Made by a program: the position numbers and the translations under genes. The notes beneath the pieces are model-generated. The model was not told where the DNA came from. It saw nothing but the letters and a program-made list of their open reading frames with translations, and searched no databases. 64,000 nt of DNA from Halorhabdus salina (lineage in GTDB: Archaea > Halobacteriota > Halobacteria > Halobacteriales > Haloarculaceae), in assembly GCF_013839425.1 (NCBI RefSeq), contig NZ_JACDNP010000007.1:1-64000 (forward strand), in the 5' to 3' direction. The stretch's first letter is position 1, and each line of letters starts with the position of its first letter. Below, in pieces: positions 47,199 to 57,049 of this stretch.

Positions 47199-48431
47199 TT
47201 ACTCGGCGAAATCACGCCACCGAGTCAGCCGTATCGCGACGGCGAGAAAGACCACTGCCAGGACGCCGAGGGAGAGAAATGCCGGCCAAACGCCATCGGT
47301 CGTCCCCACGATCATGAGCCGGCGCAACCCGCGATGGAACTGATAGAGCGGAAGCAATCGGCCGATCGTTTGCAGCGTCTCGGGCATGATATCCATCTCC
47401 CAGAAGACGCCCGAGAGGAACATCATCGGGAACGCGACGATCCCGCCCAGGCTGGTCGCTGCGTCAGGGTCCGGCAGCAGACTCCCCAGAGCCATCCCGA
47501 GTGCCGAGAAGCCGACGGCCCCGATCAGCAAGAGCGCGATCGAAAGCGGCCCTGGTACGACCGTGACGCCGAACAACACCGCCGCGACGACCAGCATCAC
47601 CCCCGTCAAGACGAGCGCGAGCAGCGACTGCTGGATGACGTTTGCGAGGATCCAGTCGCGCTTTCGCAACGGCGTCGCGACGAGTCGCTTGAGCGTGCCA
47701 TCGTCGGTGAAACCCGCGATCATGCTCGGGACAGTCATCACGCCGTTGATCAACACCAGCGTGGCGATGAACGCCGGCAAGTAGTACTCGACGGCACCCA
47801 GACCAGCCGAGCCGGTCGTGCCCGTGGTCATCGTGACCGGCGGCTCCTCGACACCGATCGCCTCCTGGTTGAATTCGGCGACGACCTGTGCGAGAATTCC
47901 ACGGACGACGGGCGCTGATTCGTCGTCAGGCGGCGCGTAGAACTGCACCGTCACGCCGGTCGCGTTGGTCGCATTCGTCCGTTCTCCGGCCGCCGCGAGG
48001 CCGCTTTGGATCGACTGTCGCTGGCTGTCGTTCAACTGACCCTGGACCATTGTGACGGTGTCTCTAACGATCACCATTCGGGCGCGCCCGGCCTGATCAC
48101 GGACGTGCTCGCCAAAGCCATCGGGAATCACCAGGACGCGACGAGCGTCGTCGCTGTCAGTGACGTTTCGGGACGCGTTGACGTGCGTGACTGACAGCGG
48201 GTCGACACCCTCGATACTCTCGACGAATTGTGCAGACAGTTCCGTGGGTTCGCCATCGGGACCGAGATCCTGATTCTGCACGGCGATCCCGAACGTGGGC
48301 GTGCTGGCCGCGAAGACGCTGCTGAAAATCACCAGCAGGATGATGGGAAACAACACGACGAAGAAGACAGTCTCCCGGGAACGCGACCAGTCTTTCAGGA
48401 GCGCGATCAAGAGAGCGACGATTCGCGTCAC
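47199..48431 (-). CDS. ABC-2 type exporter permease
   Basis: The 410-residue protein has one N-terminal helix (about 18-40), a long soluble outer domain with two NATN-type glycosylation sites, then five or six helices. This is the ABC2_membrane_3 or YhgE-like pattern of a drug, lipid or polymer exporter. The C-terminal helices include the family's LSGVFWEMDIMP near 325. It overlaps the ATPase gene by four bases and forms its partner; substrate is unknown. Confidence 0.87.
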   Translation of the reverse strand: MTRIVALLIALLKDWSRSRETVFFVVLFPIILLVIFSSVFAASTPTFGIAVQNQDLGPDGEPTELSAQFVESIEGVDPLSVTHVNASRNVTDSDDARRVLVIPDGFGEHVRDQAGRARMVIVRDTVTMVQGQLNDSQRQSIQSGLAAAGERTNATNATGVTVQFYAPPDDESAPVVRGILAQVVAEFNQEAIGVEEPPVTMTTGTTGSAGLGAVEYYLPAFIATLVLINGVMTVPSMIAGFTDDGTLKRLVATPLRKRDWILANVIQQSLLALVLTGVMLVVAAVLFGVTVVPGPLSIALLLIGAVGFSALGMALGSLLPDPDAATSLGGIVAFPMMFLSGVFWEMDIMPETLQTIGRLLPLYQFHRGLRRLMIVGTTDGVWPAFLSLGVLAVVFLAVAIRLTRWRDFAE

Positions 48432-49399
48432 GACAAATCACCACCCGGCTCCGGCGTCGAACCCGCCAGTCGCAAGAACACGTCCTCCATTCCGGCACTC
48501 ACCAGATCGATCGCCCGGTCGCCACCCTCTCGATGCAGACGGCTAAAGGTCTCCTGGGCTCGCTCGCGGTCCTCAAAGAGTCCAACCAGGTCGCCCTCAT
48601 CGGTCCCATACGTGTCGATTGCGTCCGCTGCGAGGATTTCTCCGATTGCGTCGTCAGCAGTCGGTTCGTCTCGGCGACCGTCGGCCCTGACGACCACTTT
48701 GATCGCACCGCCGTACCGTTCGATCAGATTCGACACAGTGTCGACAGCCTCGATCGTGCCTTCGAGCAACAGGGCAGCGCGGTCGGCGAGTTGTTCGACT
48801 TCCTCCATGTAGTGAGTCGTCAGGACGACCGTTGTCCCGCGATCGGCCAGTGCTTCGATCCGGTCCCAGGTCGCCCGGCGCGCGTCGGGATCGAGCCCAG
48901 TTGTGGGTTCATCGAGGAACAACACGGCCGGGTCGCCGACCAGCGCCATCGCGATCCCCGTCCGGCGCTGCAGGCCACCGGAGAGGGTCTCGAATCGGCG
49001 ATCGGCCCACTCCGCCAGATCGAGTTCGTCGAGGACGGTCTCGACAGCGAGGCTGTCGTCGTACAGTTGACCGATGAGTTCGACGTTCTCCCGGACGGTC
49101 AGCCGCTCGAAGGTGTGAAACGACTGTGGGACGACGCCGATGTCGGCTTTGATCGCGCGGGCGTCGGTCCCGACGTCGCGGCCCAGAACCGCGGCCGATC
49201 CACCGCTTGGCGTCCGAAGACACTCGAGCATCTCGACCGTCGTCGTCTTGCCCGCGCCGTTCGGACCGACCAGGGCGAAGATTTCCTCCTCGAAGACCTC
49301 GAAACTGACGCCGTCGACGGCTGTCGTCTCCCCGTAGGTCTTTTGCAGGTCGGCGACTTCGATCACCGATCCCGACCGTTCGGTCTGCGGTGGTGTCAT
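48428..49399 (-). CDS. ABC exporter ATP-binding protein
   Basis: The 323-residue ATPase powers the adjoining permease. Walker A GPNGAGKT is near residue 45, the Q-loop VVPQSFH near 90, the signature LSGGLQRR near 145 and Walker B VLFLDEPTTGLD near 165, with the switch His in LTTHYMEE. The C-terminal 100 residues are a regulatory tail. Start ATG 49399 is chosen; the frame extends to 49537 but with basic, unrelated residues. It is the first gene of a two-gene operon, divergent from rfcL. Confidence 0.92.
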   Translation of the reverse strand: MTPPQTERSGSVIEVADLQKTYGETTAVDGVSFEVFEEEIFALVGPNGAGKTTTVEMLECLRTPSGGSAAVLGRDVGTDARAIKADIGVVPQSFHTFERLTVRENVELIGQLYDDSLAVETVLDELDLAEWADRRFETLSGGLQRRTGIAMALVGDPAVLFLDEPTTGLDPDARRATWDRIEALADRGTTVVLTTHYMEEVEQLADRAALLLEGTIEAVDTVSNLIERYGGAIKVVVRADGRRDEPTADDAIGEILAADAIDTYGTDEGDLVGLFEDRERAQETFSRLHREGGDRAIDLVSAGMEDVFLRLAGSTPEPGGDLS

Positions 49400-49566
49400 G
49401 GGACGTTTCCCCCATACAATCCTGACATCGTCAATCGAGCGATGATTCAGCGGGCCGGAACTTAAATCCAGACGTGGGAAGTACAGAGAGCGACGCACCG
49501 TCCCACCTACCCCCGCTTCGCTGTCGCTCCGCAACACCTAACCACTGCTCGCCCCAGGTTTCGATA

Positions 49567-51051
49567 ATGACCGACTGGACGGAGAAACACCGCCCGTCGA
49601 CGCTCGCGGAGGTGCGGGGCAACGACAAGGCCCGTGACGCGCTCCGTGAGTGGGCCAAGACCTGGCCCGACCACCGTGAGGCCGTCATCCTCCATGGCTC
49701 ACCGGGCGTCGGAAAGACCTCCGCGGCACACGCCCTCGCTGCCGACATGGACTGGCCGACCATCGAATTGAACGCCAGCGACGCCCGGACCAAGAGCGTC
49801 ATCGAGCGGGTCGCTGGCGAGGCGGCCAAAAGTGGGACGCTGAGCGAAGGCGGCGCTGGTCGCCGCGTCCTCATCCTCGACGAGGCGGACAATCTCCATG
49901 GCAACGCCGATCGCGGTGGGGCACGGGCGATCACCGGGGTGGTCAACGACGCCAGCCAGCCGATGATACTGATCGCAAACGAGTTCTACGAGATGTCGAA
50001 CGGGCTCCGAAACGCCTGCCGAGACATCGAATTCCGAGACGTTTCTGCACGCTCGATTGTCCCTGTGCTGCGAGACGTCTGTCGGCAAGAGGACGTGGGA
50101 TTCGAGGACGACGCCCTCCAGAAAATCGCCGACGCCAACGACGGTGATCTCCGGGGGGCGATCAAGGACCTGCAGGCAGCGGCGGACGGCCGCGAGACAA
50201 TAACTGCCGAGGACGTCGTCACCGGAGACCGTGACCGGACGACGGGCATCTTCGACTATCTGGATGCCGTCCTCAAGGAATCCGATGCCCAGGAGGCCCT
50301 AGAGGGGTCCTACGACGTCGACGAGACGCCCGACGACCTGATTTCCTGGATCGAGGACAACATGCCCAAAGACTACGAGGGTGAAGAACTCGCGGCCGCC
50401 TATCGGTCGCTCTCGACGGCGGATCGCTGGCTCGGTCGGGTGCGAGCCACGCAGAATTACTCCTTCTGGCGGTATGCCGCCGACAACATGACGGCCGGTG
50501 TGGCGGCTGCCCGCGACGGGACCAAAAGCGGGTGGACGCGCTATGGCCCACCGAGCTACTGGTCGAAACTCGGCCGGACGAAGGGGGCACGGGGGACCCG
50601 GGACGACGTGGCGCGAGCGATCGCCCAGGAAAGTGGCGTGAGCATGAGTACGGCACGCCGAAAGATCCTGCCACATCTGGAAGTCATCACGCATCACTGC
50701 AAGAACCGCGAGGCGACGGTCGCGATGACCGCAGCCTACGATCTCTCTGCCGAGCATGTCGCCTTCGTCACTGGCAGTGGCGAGGACACGAACAAGGTGC
50801 AGTCGATCGTCGAAGACGCCCAACAATTGCGAGCGGAAGCCGCTGTCGAGGGGTCCGAAGGGGCATTCGAACCCGGTCCAGATCAGGGCGATTCACGCGA
50901 CGAGTCGGAGAACCTAGACACCGGAGCGACAGCCACAGACGGCAGTGATACATCGACGAGCGTCGAGCGTGACGAAGCGAGTGATCCCAGCCAGGGAGAA
51001 GATCCCGAAGCAGAGGACGATCAGCAGACTGGACTTGGCGATTTCGTCTAG
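49567..51051 (+). CDS. rfcL: Replication factor C large subunit
   Basis: The 494-residue clamp loader subunit opens PCNA and places it on DNA. Walker A HGSPGVGKT is near residue 47 and Walker B VLILDEAD near 105. The AAA lid and a helical domain (CKNREATVAMTAAYDLS) follow, then an acidic linker from about 415. The extreme C-terminus QTGLGDFV fits a PCNA-binding peptide. ATG 49567 is used; the open frame starts 31 codons upstream. It converges on ctaA, with stops overlapping by four bases. Confidence 0.93.
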   Translation: MTDWTEKHRPSTLAEVRGNDKARDALREWAKTWPDHREAVILHGSPGVGKTSAAHALAADMDWPTIELNASDARTKSVIERVAGEAAKSGTLSEGGAGRRVLILDEADNLHGNADRGGARAITGVVNDASQPMILIANEFYEMSNGLRNACRDIEFRDVSARSIVPVLRDVCRQEDVGFEDDALQKIADANDGDLRGAIKDLQAAADGRETITAEDVVTGDRDRTTGIFDYLDAVLKESDAQEALEGSYDVDETPDDLISWIEDNMPKDYEGEELAAAYRSLSTADRWLGRVRATQNYSFWRYAADNMTAGVAAARDGTKSGWTRYGPPSYWSKLGRTKGARGTRDDVARAIAQESGVSMSTARRKILPHLEVITHHCKNREATVAMTAAYDLSAEHVAFVTGSGEDTNKVQSIVEDAQQLRAEAAVEGSEGAFEPGPDQGDSRDESENLDTGATATDGSDTSTSVERDEASDPSQGEDPEAEDDQQTGLGDFV

Positions 51052-51857
51052 TCGCCGCCCGGTGACGGGTGCCGTTGCCAGGTACCGATCGCACTGCCTA
51101 CAAGCGCGGCGAAGACGACGAATCCAGCGAGCAGATAGACGAGGTGGTGAATCGTTGACCCGGCAAGCAGGTGCCGGCCCAGGTAGACCGTCGGCACCAG
51201 CGCGACGATAGCCACCACGGGTGCGGACTGGTAGGCGTCCGGGAACGTGCGTCGACCGACGACCACGAGGGTGATCACCGATAGCACCAACACGAGCAGG
51301 ACTGCGTACTGCAGCGTCTGGAGGACTGGCGTGTAACTACTGATGAACGGCGGCGTCAACAGGACCTGGACGGGAAAGAGCACGAGCGCGAGGACGGCAG
51401 CCCCTTTCAGATGGGGCGTCCGGATCGCATCCGCCCAGGACGCGACCAACGCGAAGGCAAAGGCCCCGAAGATCGTAACGGCCGTCCAGAAGTGCGCCGT
51501 CAGGATCGGGAACGTGAAGTTGACGACCGTCTGCTGGCCGAGGACGACCTGCAGCGGCGTTAACAACGCCCCGACGAGCAGCGCATTCCGGATCTTCGGT
51601 GCCACGTCTCGCCGCCAGGCCTCGAGTGCCGTCCCGACGATGAACAACCCGCCGACACCGGCGACAGCGCGGTGAATCCACTCGAAGAAACTCGGGAACG
51701 ACTCGGGAAAGAGGTTCAGGATGCCGCCATCACAGACGGGCCATCGGGCCTGACAGGCCAACCCTGCACCATACGATTTTGTCGCCACGCCAAGCAGGAT
51801 CGTCGCGAAGACGAACGCCGTCGTGACGGCAACGAGAGAGCGAAACCGCCGGTCCAT
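51048..51857 (-). CDS. ctaA: Haem A synthase (CtaA/COX15)
   Basis: The 269-residue membrane enzyme oxidises haem O to haem A for terminal oxidases. It has about seven or eight helices, with the Cys pair ACQARWPVCDG in an outer loop near residues 34-44. The paired His residues lie in WIHRAVAG and AHFWTAV, with HHLVYLL near the end. ATG 51857 gives the family start; ATG 51896 and the 52001 frame end are less likely. It converges on rfcL and starts opposite the malic enzyme gene. Confidence 0.88.
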   Translation of the reverse strand: MDRRFRSLVAVTTAFVFATILLGVATKSYGAGLACQARWPVCDGGILNLFPESFPSFFEWIHRAVAGVGGLFIVGTALEAWRRDVAPKIRNALLVGALLTPLQVVLGQQTVVNFTFPILTAHFWTAVTIFGAFAFALVASWADAIRTPHLKGAAVLALVLFPVQVLLTPPFISSYTPVLQTLQYAVLLVLVLSVITLVVVGRRTFPDAYQSAPVVAIVALVPTVYLGRHLLAGSTIHHLVYLLAGFVVFAALVGSAIGTWQRHPSPGGD

Positions 51858-51938
51858 GCGCTTAATTGTGGTCGGCTCCCACTTAGCCTCCCGCATTCCG
51901 GCCGATCGGTCAGTCTCCTGTCTGGCCGGCAGGCAATC

Positions 51939-51946
51939 CTTTTTGG
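51939..51946 (+). promoter_or_regulatory. TATA-like element of the malic enzyme gene
   Basis: CTTTTTGG centred about 26 bases upstream of the ATG at 51969, fitting a leaderless start. Confidence 0.45.
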
Positions 51947-51968
51947 TACTGGCTGACAGGCACTCTCT

Positions 51969-54224
51969 ATGGGCCTCGAAGAGGACGCACTCGAATATCA
52001 CCGCCGCGATCCGCCCGGGAAGCTAGAGATTGCCACGACGAAACCGACCAACACGCAGCGAGATCTCAGCCTGGCGTACTCGCCAGGTGTCGCCGGCCCT
52101 TGCCGGGAAATCGATGCCGATCCGACCGATGCCTTCGAGTACACCTCGAAGGGAAACCTTGTCGCTGTCGTCTCCGATGGCAGCGCCACGCTCGGGCTGG
52201 GTGACATCGGACCACTTGCCTCGAAACCAGTCATGGAAGGGAAGGGTGTGTTGTTCAAGCGATTCGCCGACATCGACGTCTTCGATCTGGAAGTCGACGT
52301 CGAATCCGCCGAGAAGATGATCGGCGTCGTCGAGGCACTGGAACCAACCTTCGGGGGCGTCAACCTCGAAGACATTGCTGCCCCCGCGTGTTTCCGGGTC
52401 GAGGAACACCTCAAGGACTCGCTGTCGATCCCCGTCTTCCACGACGACCAGCACGGGACTGCGATCATCAGCGGGGCGGCACTGCTGAACGCCGCTGATG
52501 TCGTCGGGAAAGCCATCGAGGACCTCGAGGTTGTGTTCTCGGGTGCCGGAGCGAGCGCAATCGCCACAGCCCGCTTTTTCGAGTCGCTGGGCGTTCCCAC
52601 GTCGGGGATCACGATGGTCGACTCCGGTGGGATCGTCACGGAATCAAGGGCAACGGCCGGCGACGTCAACGAGTACAAGGCCGAATTCGCGAGCGATCAG
52701 CCGGCCGGCGATCTGGCCGACGCGATGGCCGGGGCAGACGTCTTCGTCGGCCTCTCGATCGGCGGCATCGTCGATCCGGAGATGGTGGCCTCGATGGCCG
52801 AAGACCCGATCGTCTTCCCGATGGCCAACCCAGACCCGGAGATCGACTATCCGGCGGCCAAAGAAGCCGGCGAGGGGACCACCATCGTTGCGACTGGCCG
52901 ATCGGACTACCCCAATCAGGTCAACAACGTCCTCGGATTCCCGTTCATCTTCCGGGGCGCGCTTGATGCACGGGCGAAGACGATCAACGAGGAGATGAAA
53001 GTCGCGGCCGCCCAGGCGCTGGCTGCCCTCGCCCGCGAAGACGTCCCGGACGCCGTCGTGAAAGCTTACGGCGGCGAGGCGATCCAGTTCGGCCCTGAGT
53101 ACGTCATTCCAAAGCCACTCGACCCGCGCGTGCTCTTCGAGGTCGCCCCTGCCGTCGCGCGTGCAGCGATCGAGTCCGGCGCAGCCCGGCAACAGCCGGA
53201 TCTCGACACCTACGTCGAGGGGCTGGAGGCCCGACTCGGAAAGTCCCGCGAAATGATGCGAGTCGTGCTCAACAAAGCCAAGAGCGATCCCAAGCGCGTC
53301 GTCCTCGCGGAGGGCAACGACGACGCGATGATCCGGGCAGCCTACCAACTCGCGGATCGTTCGATCGCCGACCCGGTGTTGGTCGGGGACCGAGAGTGGA
53401 TCCGATCGAGCGCCGACCGACTCGGGCTCTCGTTCACACCCGAGGTCGTCGACATCGCCGACGAAGACGTCGAGCGCTACGTCGATCGGCTGTACGAGCT
53501 CCGCAAGCGAAAGGGCGTGACGCGCCAGGAGGCCCGCGATTTGCTCGCCAATGGCGATTACCTCGCCAGCGTCATGGTCGAGACGGGTGACGCCGACGCC
53601 ATGCTGACCGGCGCGACGAACCACTATCCCTCGGCCCTCCGACCACCGCTTGAAGTCGTTGGAACGGCACCCGACGCTGCGTACGCCGCGGGCGTGTACA
53701 TGCTTACGTTCCGCAATCAGGTGCTATTCCTCGCCGACACGACGGTTAATCCTGATCCCGACGCCGAGGTGCTGACGGAGATAACCGGCCACACCGCCGA
53801 CCTTGCTCGACAGTTCAACGTCGAACCCCGGGCCGCGTTGCTCTCCTACAGTGACTTCGGGAGCGTCGACGACGAACACACGCATGCCCCACGAGAGGCG
53901 GCCCGTCGCCTCCGGGCTGACCCGGAAGTGCAGTTCCCTGTCGACGGCGAGATGCAGGCAGATACGGCCGTCGTCAGGGAGATGCTCACCGGGAGCTACG
54001 AGTTTGCCGAACTGGACGATCCGGCCAACGTGTTGATCTTCCCGAATCTGGATGCGGGCAACATCGCCTACAAACTCCTCCAGACACTCGGCGGAGCGGG
54101 TGCCATCGGCCCGATGCTCGCGGGCATGGATCGACCCGTCCACGTCGTCCAGCGCGGCGACGACGTCGAGGATATCGTGAACCTGGCCGGCGTCGCCGTC
54201 GTCGACGCGCAGGCGGAAGAATAG
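51969..54224 (+). CDS. maeB: NADP-dependent malic enzyme with phosphotransacetylase-like domain
   Basis: The 751-residue protein has the malic-enzyme part at about 1-420, with LAYSPGVAGPC, VSDGSATLGLGDIG and PVFHDDQHGT, then the NADP-binding GAGASA. It decarboxylates malate to pyruvate. The C-terminal part (about 430-750) is phosphate acetyl/butyryltransferase-like, with MLTGATNHYPSALRP and the ending GGAGAIGPML. This MaeB fusion is common in haloarchaea; the second domain usually binds effectors such as acetyl-CoA and is not proven to catalyse. Confidence 0.92.
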   Translation: MGLEEDALEYHRRDPPGKLEIATTKPTNTQRDLSLAYSPGVAGPCREIDADPTDAFEYTSKGNLVAVVSDGSATLGLGDIGPLASKPVMEGKGVLFKRFADIDVFDLEVDVESAEKMIGVVEALEPTFGGVNLEDIAAPACFRVEEHLKDSLSIPVFHDDQHGTAIISGAALLNAADVVGKAIEDLEVVFSGAGASAIATARFFESLGVPTSGITMVDSGGIVTESRATAGDVNEYKAEFASDQPAGDLADAMAGADVFVGLSIGGIVDPEMVASMAEDPIVFPMANPDPEIDYPAAKEAGEGTTIVATGRSDYPNQVNNVLGFPFIFRGALDARAKTINEEMKVAAAQALAALAREDVPDAVVKAYGGEAIQFGPEYVIPKPLDPRVLFEVAPAVARAAIESGAARQQPDLDTYVEGLEARLGKSREMMRVVLNKAKSDPKRVVLAEGNDDAMIRAAYQLADRSIADPVLVGDREWIRSSADRLGLSFTPEVVDIADEDVERYVDRLYELRKRKGVTRQEARDLLANGDYLASVMVETGDADAMLTGATNHYPSALRPPLEVVGTAPDAAYAAGVYMLTFRNQVLFLADTTVNPDPDAEVLTEITGHTADLARQFNVEPRAALLSYSDFGSVDDEHTHAPREAARRLRADPEVQFPVDGEMQADTAVVREMLTGSYEFAELDDPANVLIFPNLDAGNIAYKLLQTLGGAGAIGPMLAGMDRPVHVVQRGDDVEDIVNLAGVAVVDAQAEE

Positions 54225-54257
54225 CTGCAGGACTGACGGCCGAGTGCGTGCCCGGGA

Positions 54258-54881
54258 TCAGTCGTCGGCTGGTCGGTCAGACCGCGAAGGTGGCGGCACA
54301 CGCTGCTCACTGGCCGTTGGCGGTTCCGGACGCAGACATCGGTCCCGCTCGTTGTTGACGTGGGCGTACTCGTCTGGCGCGTTGGCTAGTGGGTGAGCCG
54401 GGTTTACGTCCGAGGCGATGCGGGCCGCGCGCAGGGAGTCGAACTCCCGGATCCGCGCTCGGATGCCTCGCCAGTGGTGGCGCGACGCCGGCGGGATCGA
54501 CAGCGTGTGTGGGGACTCGGCGACGGGGTCCTCGAAGGCGAGCATGGCGGCGTTGACGTTGCCCGCGAGGTCGTCGTGATCGATGAGGACGCCGACCTGG
54601 GCTCGATCCGGTGCCCTGGCTGCGAGCACGTCCAGTCCCAGATGGAGGGCTCGATACTCCGCGACGTTGTTGTCCGGCACCACGTCTGGCACCGACAGGC
54701 GAGCGACACGCTCGCCATCCCGCGTTTCGATGACGACGCCGAGCCCACCTTCGGATTCGCGAAACGACCCATCGGTTGCGAGATAGAAATCCCGGTGATG
54801 GGTCCGTGGCGGGTGGGCGATGTGTGGCGTCGGAGAATCGTCGAACAGGTCACGGAGCGTCGGCCGGCCATATGCGGCCAT
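54258..54881 (-). CDS. RNase H-like protein
   Basis: The 207-residue protein has the RNase H fold. The first Asp is in LATDGSFRE near residue 36, Glu in NNVAEYRAL near 74 and Asp in LIDHDDLAG near 104; a fourth acidic residue may be near DRC in the end. These are the usual two-metal catalytic positions. It is probably a type 1 RNase HI that removes RNA from RNA-DNA hybrids, but it lacks a hybrid-binding domain. An ATTTAC element lies about 29 bases upstream of ATG 54881. Confidence 0.75.
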   Translation of the reverse strand: MAAYGRPTLRDLFDDSPTPHIAHPPRTHHRDFYLATDGSFRESEGGLGVVIETRDGERVARLSVPDVVPDNNVAEYRALHLGLDVLAARAPDRAQVGVLIDHDDLAGNVNAAMLAFEDPVAESPHTLSIPPASRHHWRGIRARIREFDSLRAARIASDVNPAHPLANAPDEYAHVNNERDRCLRPEPPTASEQRVPPPSRSDRPADD

Positions 54882-55084
54882 GTCTACCGTTCGCGGCCGA
54901 GCCCTTGTAAATCTTCCTCGGATGTCAACAATTACCAAACATGGGTGCTGCCCAACGGGTGTGACATTCTGGCTAGGGACGAGAGTTCCCATCTCAGCAA
55001 ACGCCCCCAGGCCAGATCAATACAGAGCCCCTCTCAATGGCCGAGTCGAGACGTTCTTGAGTCCGCCGACCGAAGGAAGTCGGG

Positions 55085-56182
55085 ATGGCAGAAGATCTCT
55101 TTTCACCGCTCGAATTGCGGGACGTGAGGACCCCAAACCGCGTGATGGTCTCGCCGATGTGCCAGTATTCGTGTGAGGACCGCGACGGGATCCCGACGGA
55201 CTGGCACCGGGTCCACCTCGGGAGCCGGGCCGTCGGCGGTGCCGGCATCGTTATGTCAGAAGGAACGGGCGTCGAACCTCGCGGACGGATCTCACCCGAA
55301 GACACGGGAATCTGGTCGGCCGAACAGGTTGCAGCCTGGCAACCGATCACCGACTTCATCGCCGAGCAGGGGTCAGTGCCGGCGATCCAGCTCGCCCACG
55401 CCGGCCGGAAGGCCTCCAAGAGCCGCCCGTGGGACGGCAGCGAGCCAGTCCAGCCCGAAGCAGGTGGCTGGGAGACGATCGGCCCGAGCGGTCAGTCCTG
55501 GCCGTACGACGAGCAAGCCCCGCCACACCAGCGCATGGATCAGGCGACAATCGAAGACGTCATCGATGCGTTCCGGACGGGTGCCGAGAACGCCCTGGAA
55601 GCCGGCTTCGAGATCGCCGAGGTGCACGCCGCCCACGGCTACCTGCTCCACGAATTCCTCTCGCCGGTTACCAACAACCGTGACGACGAGTACGGCGGTG
55701 ACTTCGAGGGACGGACACGACTGCTCCGGGAAGTTGTCACGGCCGTCCGTGACGTTTGGCCGGAAGAAAAACCCGTGTTCGTGCGAATCTCGGCGACGGA
55801 CTGGCTGTCGGATCGAGACGCCTGGACCCTCGAGCAATCCGTCGAACTGGCAGGTGACCTCGCCGATCTCGGCGTTGATCTGATCGACGTGAGTTCCGGC
55901 GGGATCTCACCGGCGTCCCACCCCGACGAGGCCGGCCCTGGCTATCAGGTCGGGTTCGCCGAACGCATCAACGAGGAAACGCCCGAGTCGCTGCGCGTCG
56001 GTGCTGTCGGGGCGATTACGACGGCCCAGCAGGCCGATCAACTCGTCGCAAACGGGCGGGCTGACGTCGCGATTGTCGGCCGTGAACACCTCCGGGATCC
56101 GTATTTCACGCTGCGGGCTGCCGTGGAACTCGATGCCCTCGATCGCGTTCGCGTGCCACCGCAGTACGAGCGAGCGTTCTGA
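55085..56182 (+). CDS. Old yellow enzyme family oxidoreductase (YqjM-like)
   Basis: The 365-residue FMN enzyme reduces activated double bonds with NADPH. The YqjM-type Cys is in MVSPMCQYS near residue 25, QLAHAGRKA holds the substrate His near 100, and EVHAAHGYLLHEFLSP near 180 and AVGAITT near 310 bind FMN. The length and Cys are those of the thermophilic-like OYE class. Natural substrate unknown. The following UspA gene starts 36 bases downstream. Confidence 0.9.
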   Translation: MAEDLFSPLELRDVRTPNRVMVSPMCQYSCEDRDGIPTDWHRVHLGSRAVGGAGIVMSEGTGVEPRGRISPEDTGIWSAEQVAAWQPITDFIAEQGSVPAIQLAHAGRKASKSRPWDGSEPVQPEAGGWETIGPSGQSWPYDEQAPPHQRMDQATIEDVIDAFRTGAENALEAGFEIAEVHAAHGYLLHEFLSPVTNNRDDEYGGDFEGRTRLLREVVTAVRDVWPEEKPVFVRISATDWLSDRDAWTLEQSVELAGDLADLGVDLIDVSSGGISPASHPDEAGPGYQVGFAERINEETPESLRVGAVGAITTAQQADQLVANGRADVAIVGREHLRDPYFTLRAAVELDALDRVRVPPQYERAF

Positions 56183-56218
56183 GGTAGCCTTTTGCCACCG
56201 GGGGTCATCATCGCCGGC

Positions 56219-57049
56219 ATGGTCGACCGGATCCTGTTTCCGACAGACGGCAGCGCGGGCGCGATGGCAGTCCTCGAACACGCCCTCGACGTGGCGAACG
56301 ATCACGACGCAAGCGTCCATCTGTTGACGGTCGACGAATCGGGATCCGATCCTGAGGAACTGTTGGCACTCGCCGGTGATCGCGTTCGCGAGCGAGGACT
56401 CGAACCTGAATCAGTTCGACGAGAGGGGGAGGTCTACCAGGAAATCCTCGCGTACGCAGAAGAGGCGAACGTCGATGCGATCGTCATACCGACCCACGGG
56501 CGATCAGGACTCGAACGCCTACTGCTCGGTAGCGTCACGGCCCGGATCATGCGCCTCGCAGACATCCCAGTGCTCACAGCGACGCCGGATGCGGAACTGC
56601 GCTATCCGTATCGTCGGGTTCTCGTCCCGACCGACGGGAGCCGGGCAGCCCAAGCAGCGGTCGAGGTGGGGGCGACACTGGCTCGCGTCGCGAACGTCCC
56701 GATTGCCGCGCTGTCGGTCGTCGAACGGACGCGATCTGACGCCAACGTTCGTTCGACCACTAGCCGCGAGCACATGGAAGATCGCGCACGAACAGCCGTC
56801 AGAGAAGCGACGGAGACGGCCCGATCGGTTGGCGTCTCGGACATCTCGACAGCCGTCGTAACCGGCCGGTCGATCCCCGAGACGATTCGGTCGTACGTCG
56901 CGGACCAGCACATTGATCTAGTCGTGCTTGGCACCCACGGTCGGACCGGATTGGATCGATATCTCTTCGGAAGTACCACAGAGACACTGGTCCGAACAGC
57001 GACGGTTCCAGTGATGACTGTTCGTCCCCCGGACAAGTGGCGTGATTGA
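56219..57049 (+). CDS. Tandem UspA-domain universal stress protein
   Basis: The 276-residue protein has two UspA domains, at about 1-130 (RILFPTDGSAG through LLGSVTARIM) and 135-276 (VLVPTDGSRAAQ through YLFGSTTETLVR). Each carries the ATP-binding G-T/S-T/H-G-R-x-G-type loop (THGRSG and THGRTG). These proteins usually bind ATP and respond to stress or starvation. The start ATG 56219 has TTTTG centred 27 bases upstream, inside the oye stop region. It ends at the transposon remnant. Confidence 0.88.
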   Translation: MVDRILFPTDGSAGAMAVLEHALDVANDHDASVHLLTVDESGSDPEELLALAGDRVRERGLEPESVRREGEVYQEILAYAEEANVDAIVIPTHGRSGLERLLLGSVTARIMRLADIPVLTATPDAELRYPYRRVLVPTDGSRAAQAAVEVGATLARVANVPIAALSVVERTRSDANVRSTTSREHMEDRARTAVREATETARSVGVSDISTAVVTGRSIPETIRSYVADQHIDLVVLGTHGRTGLDRYLFGSTTETLVRTATVPVMTVRPPDKWRD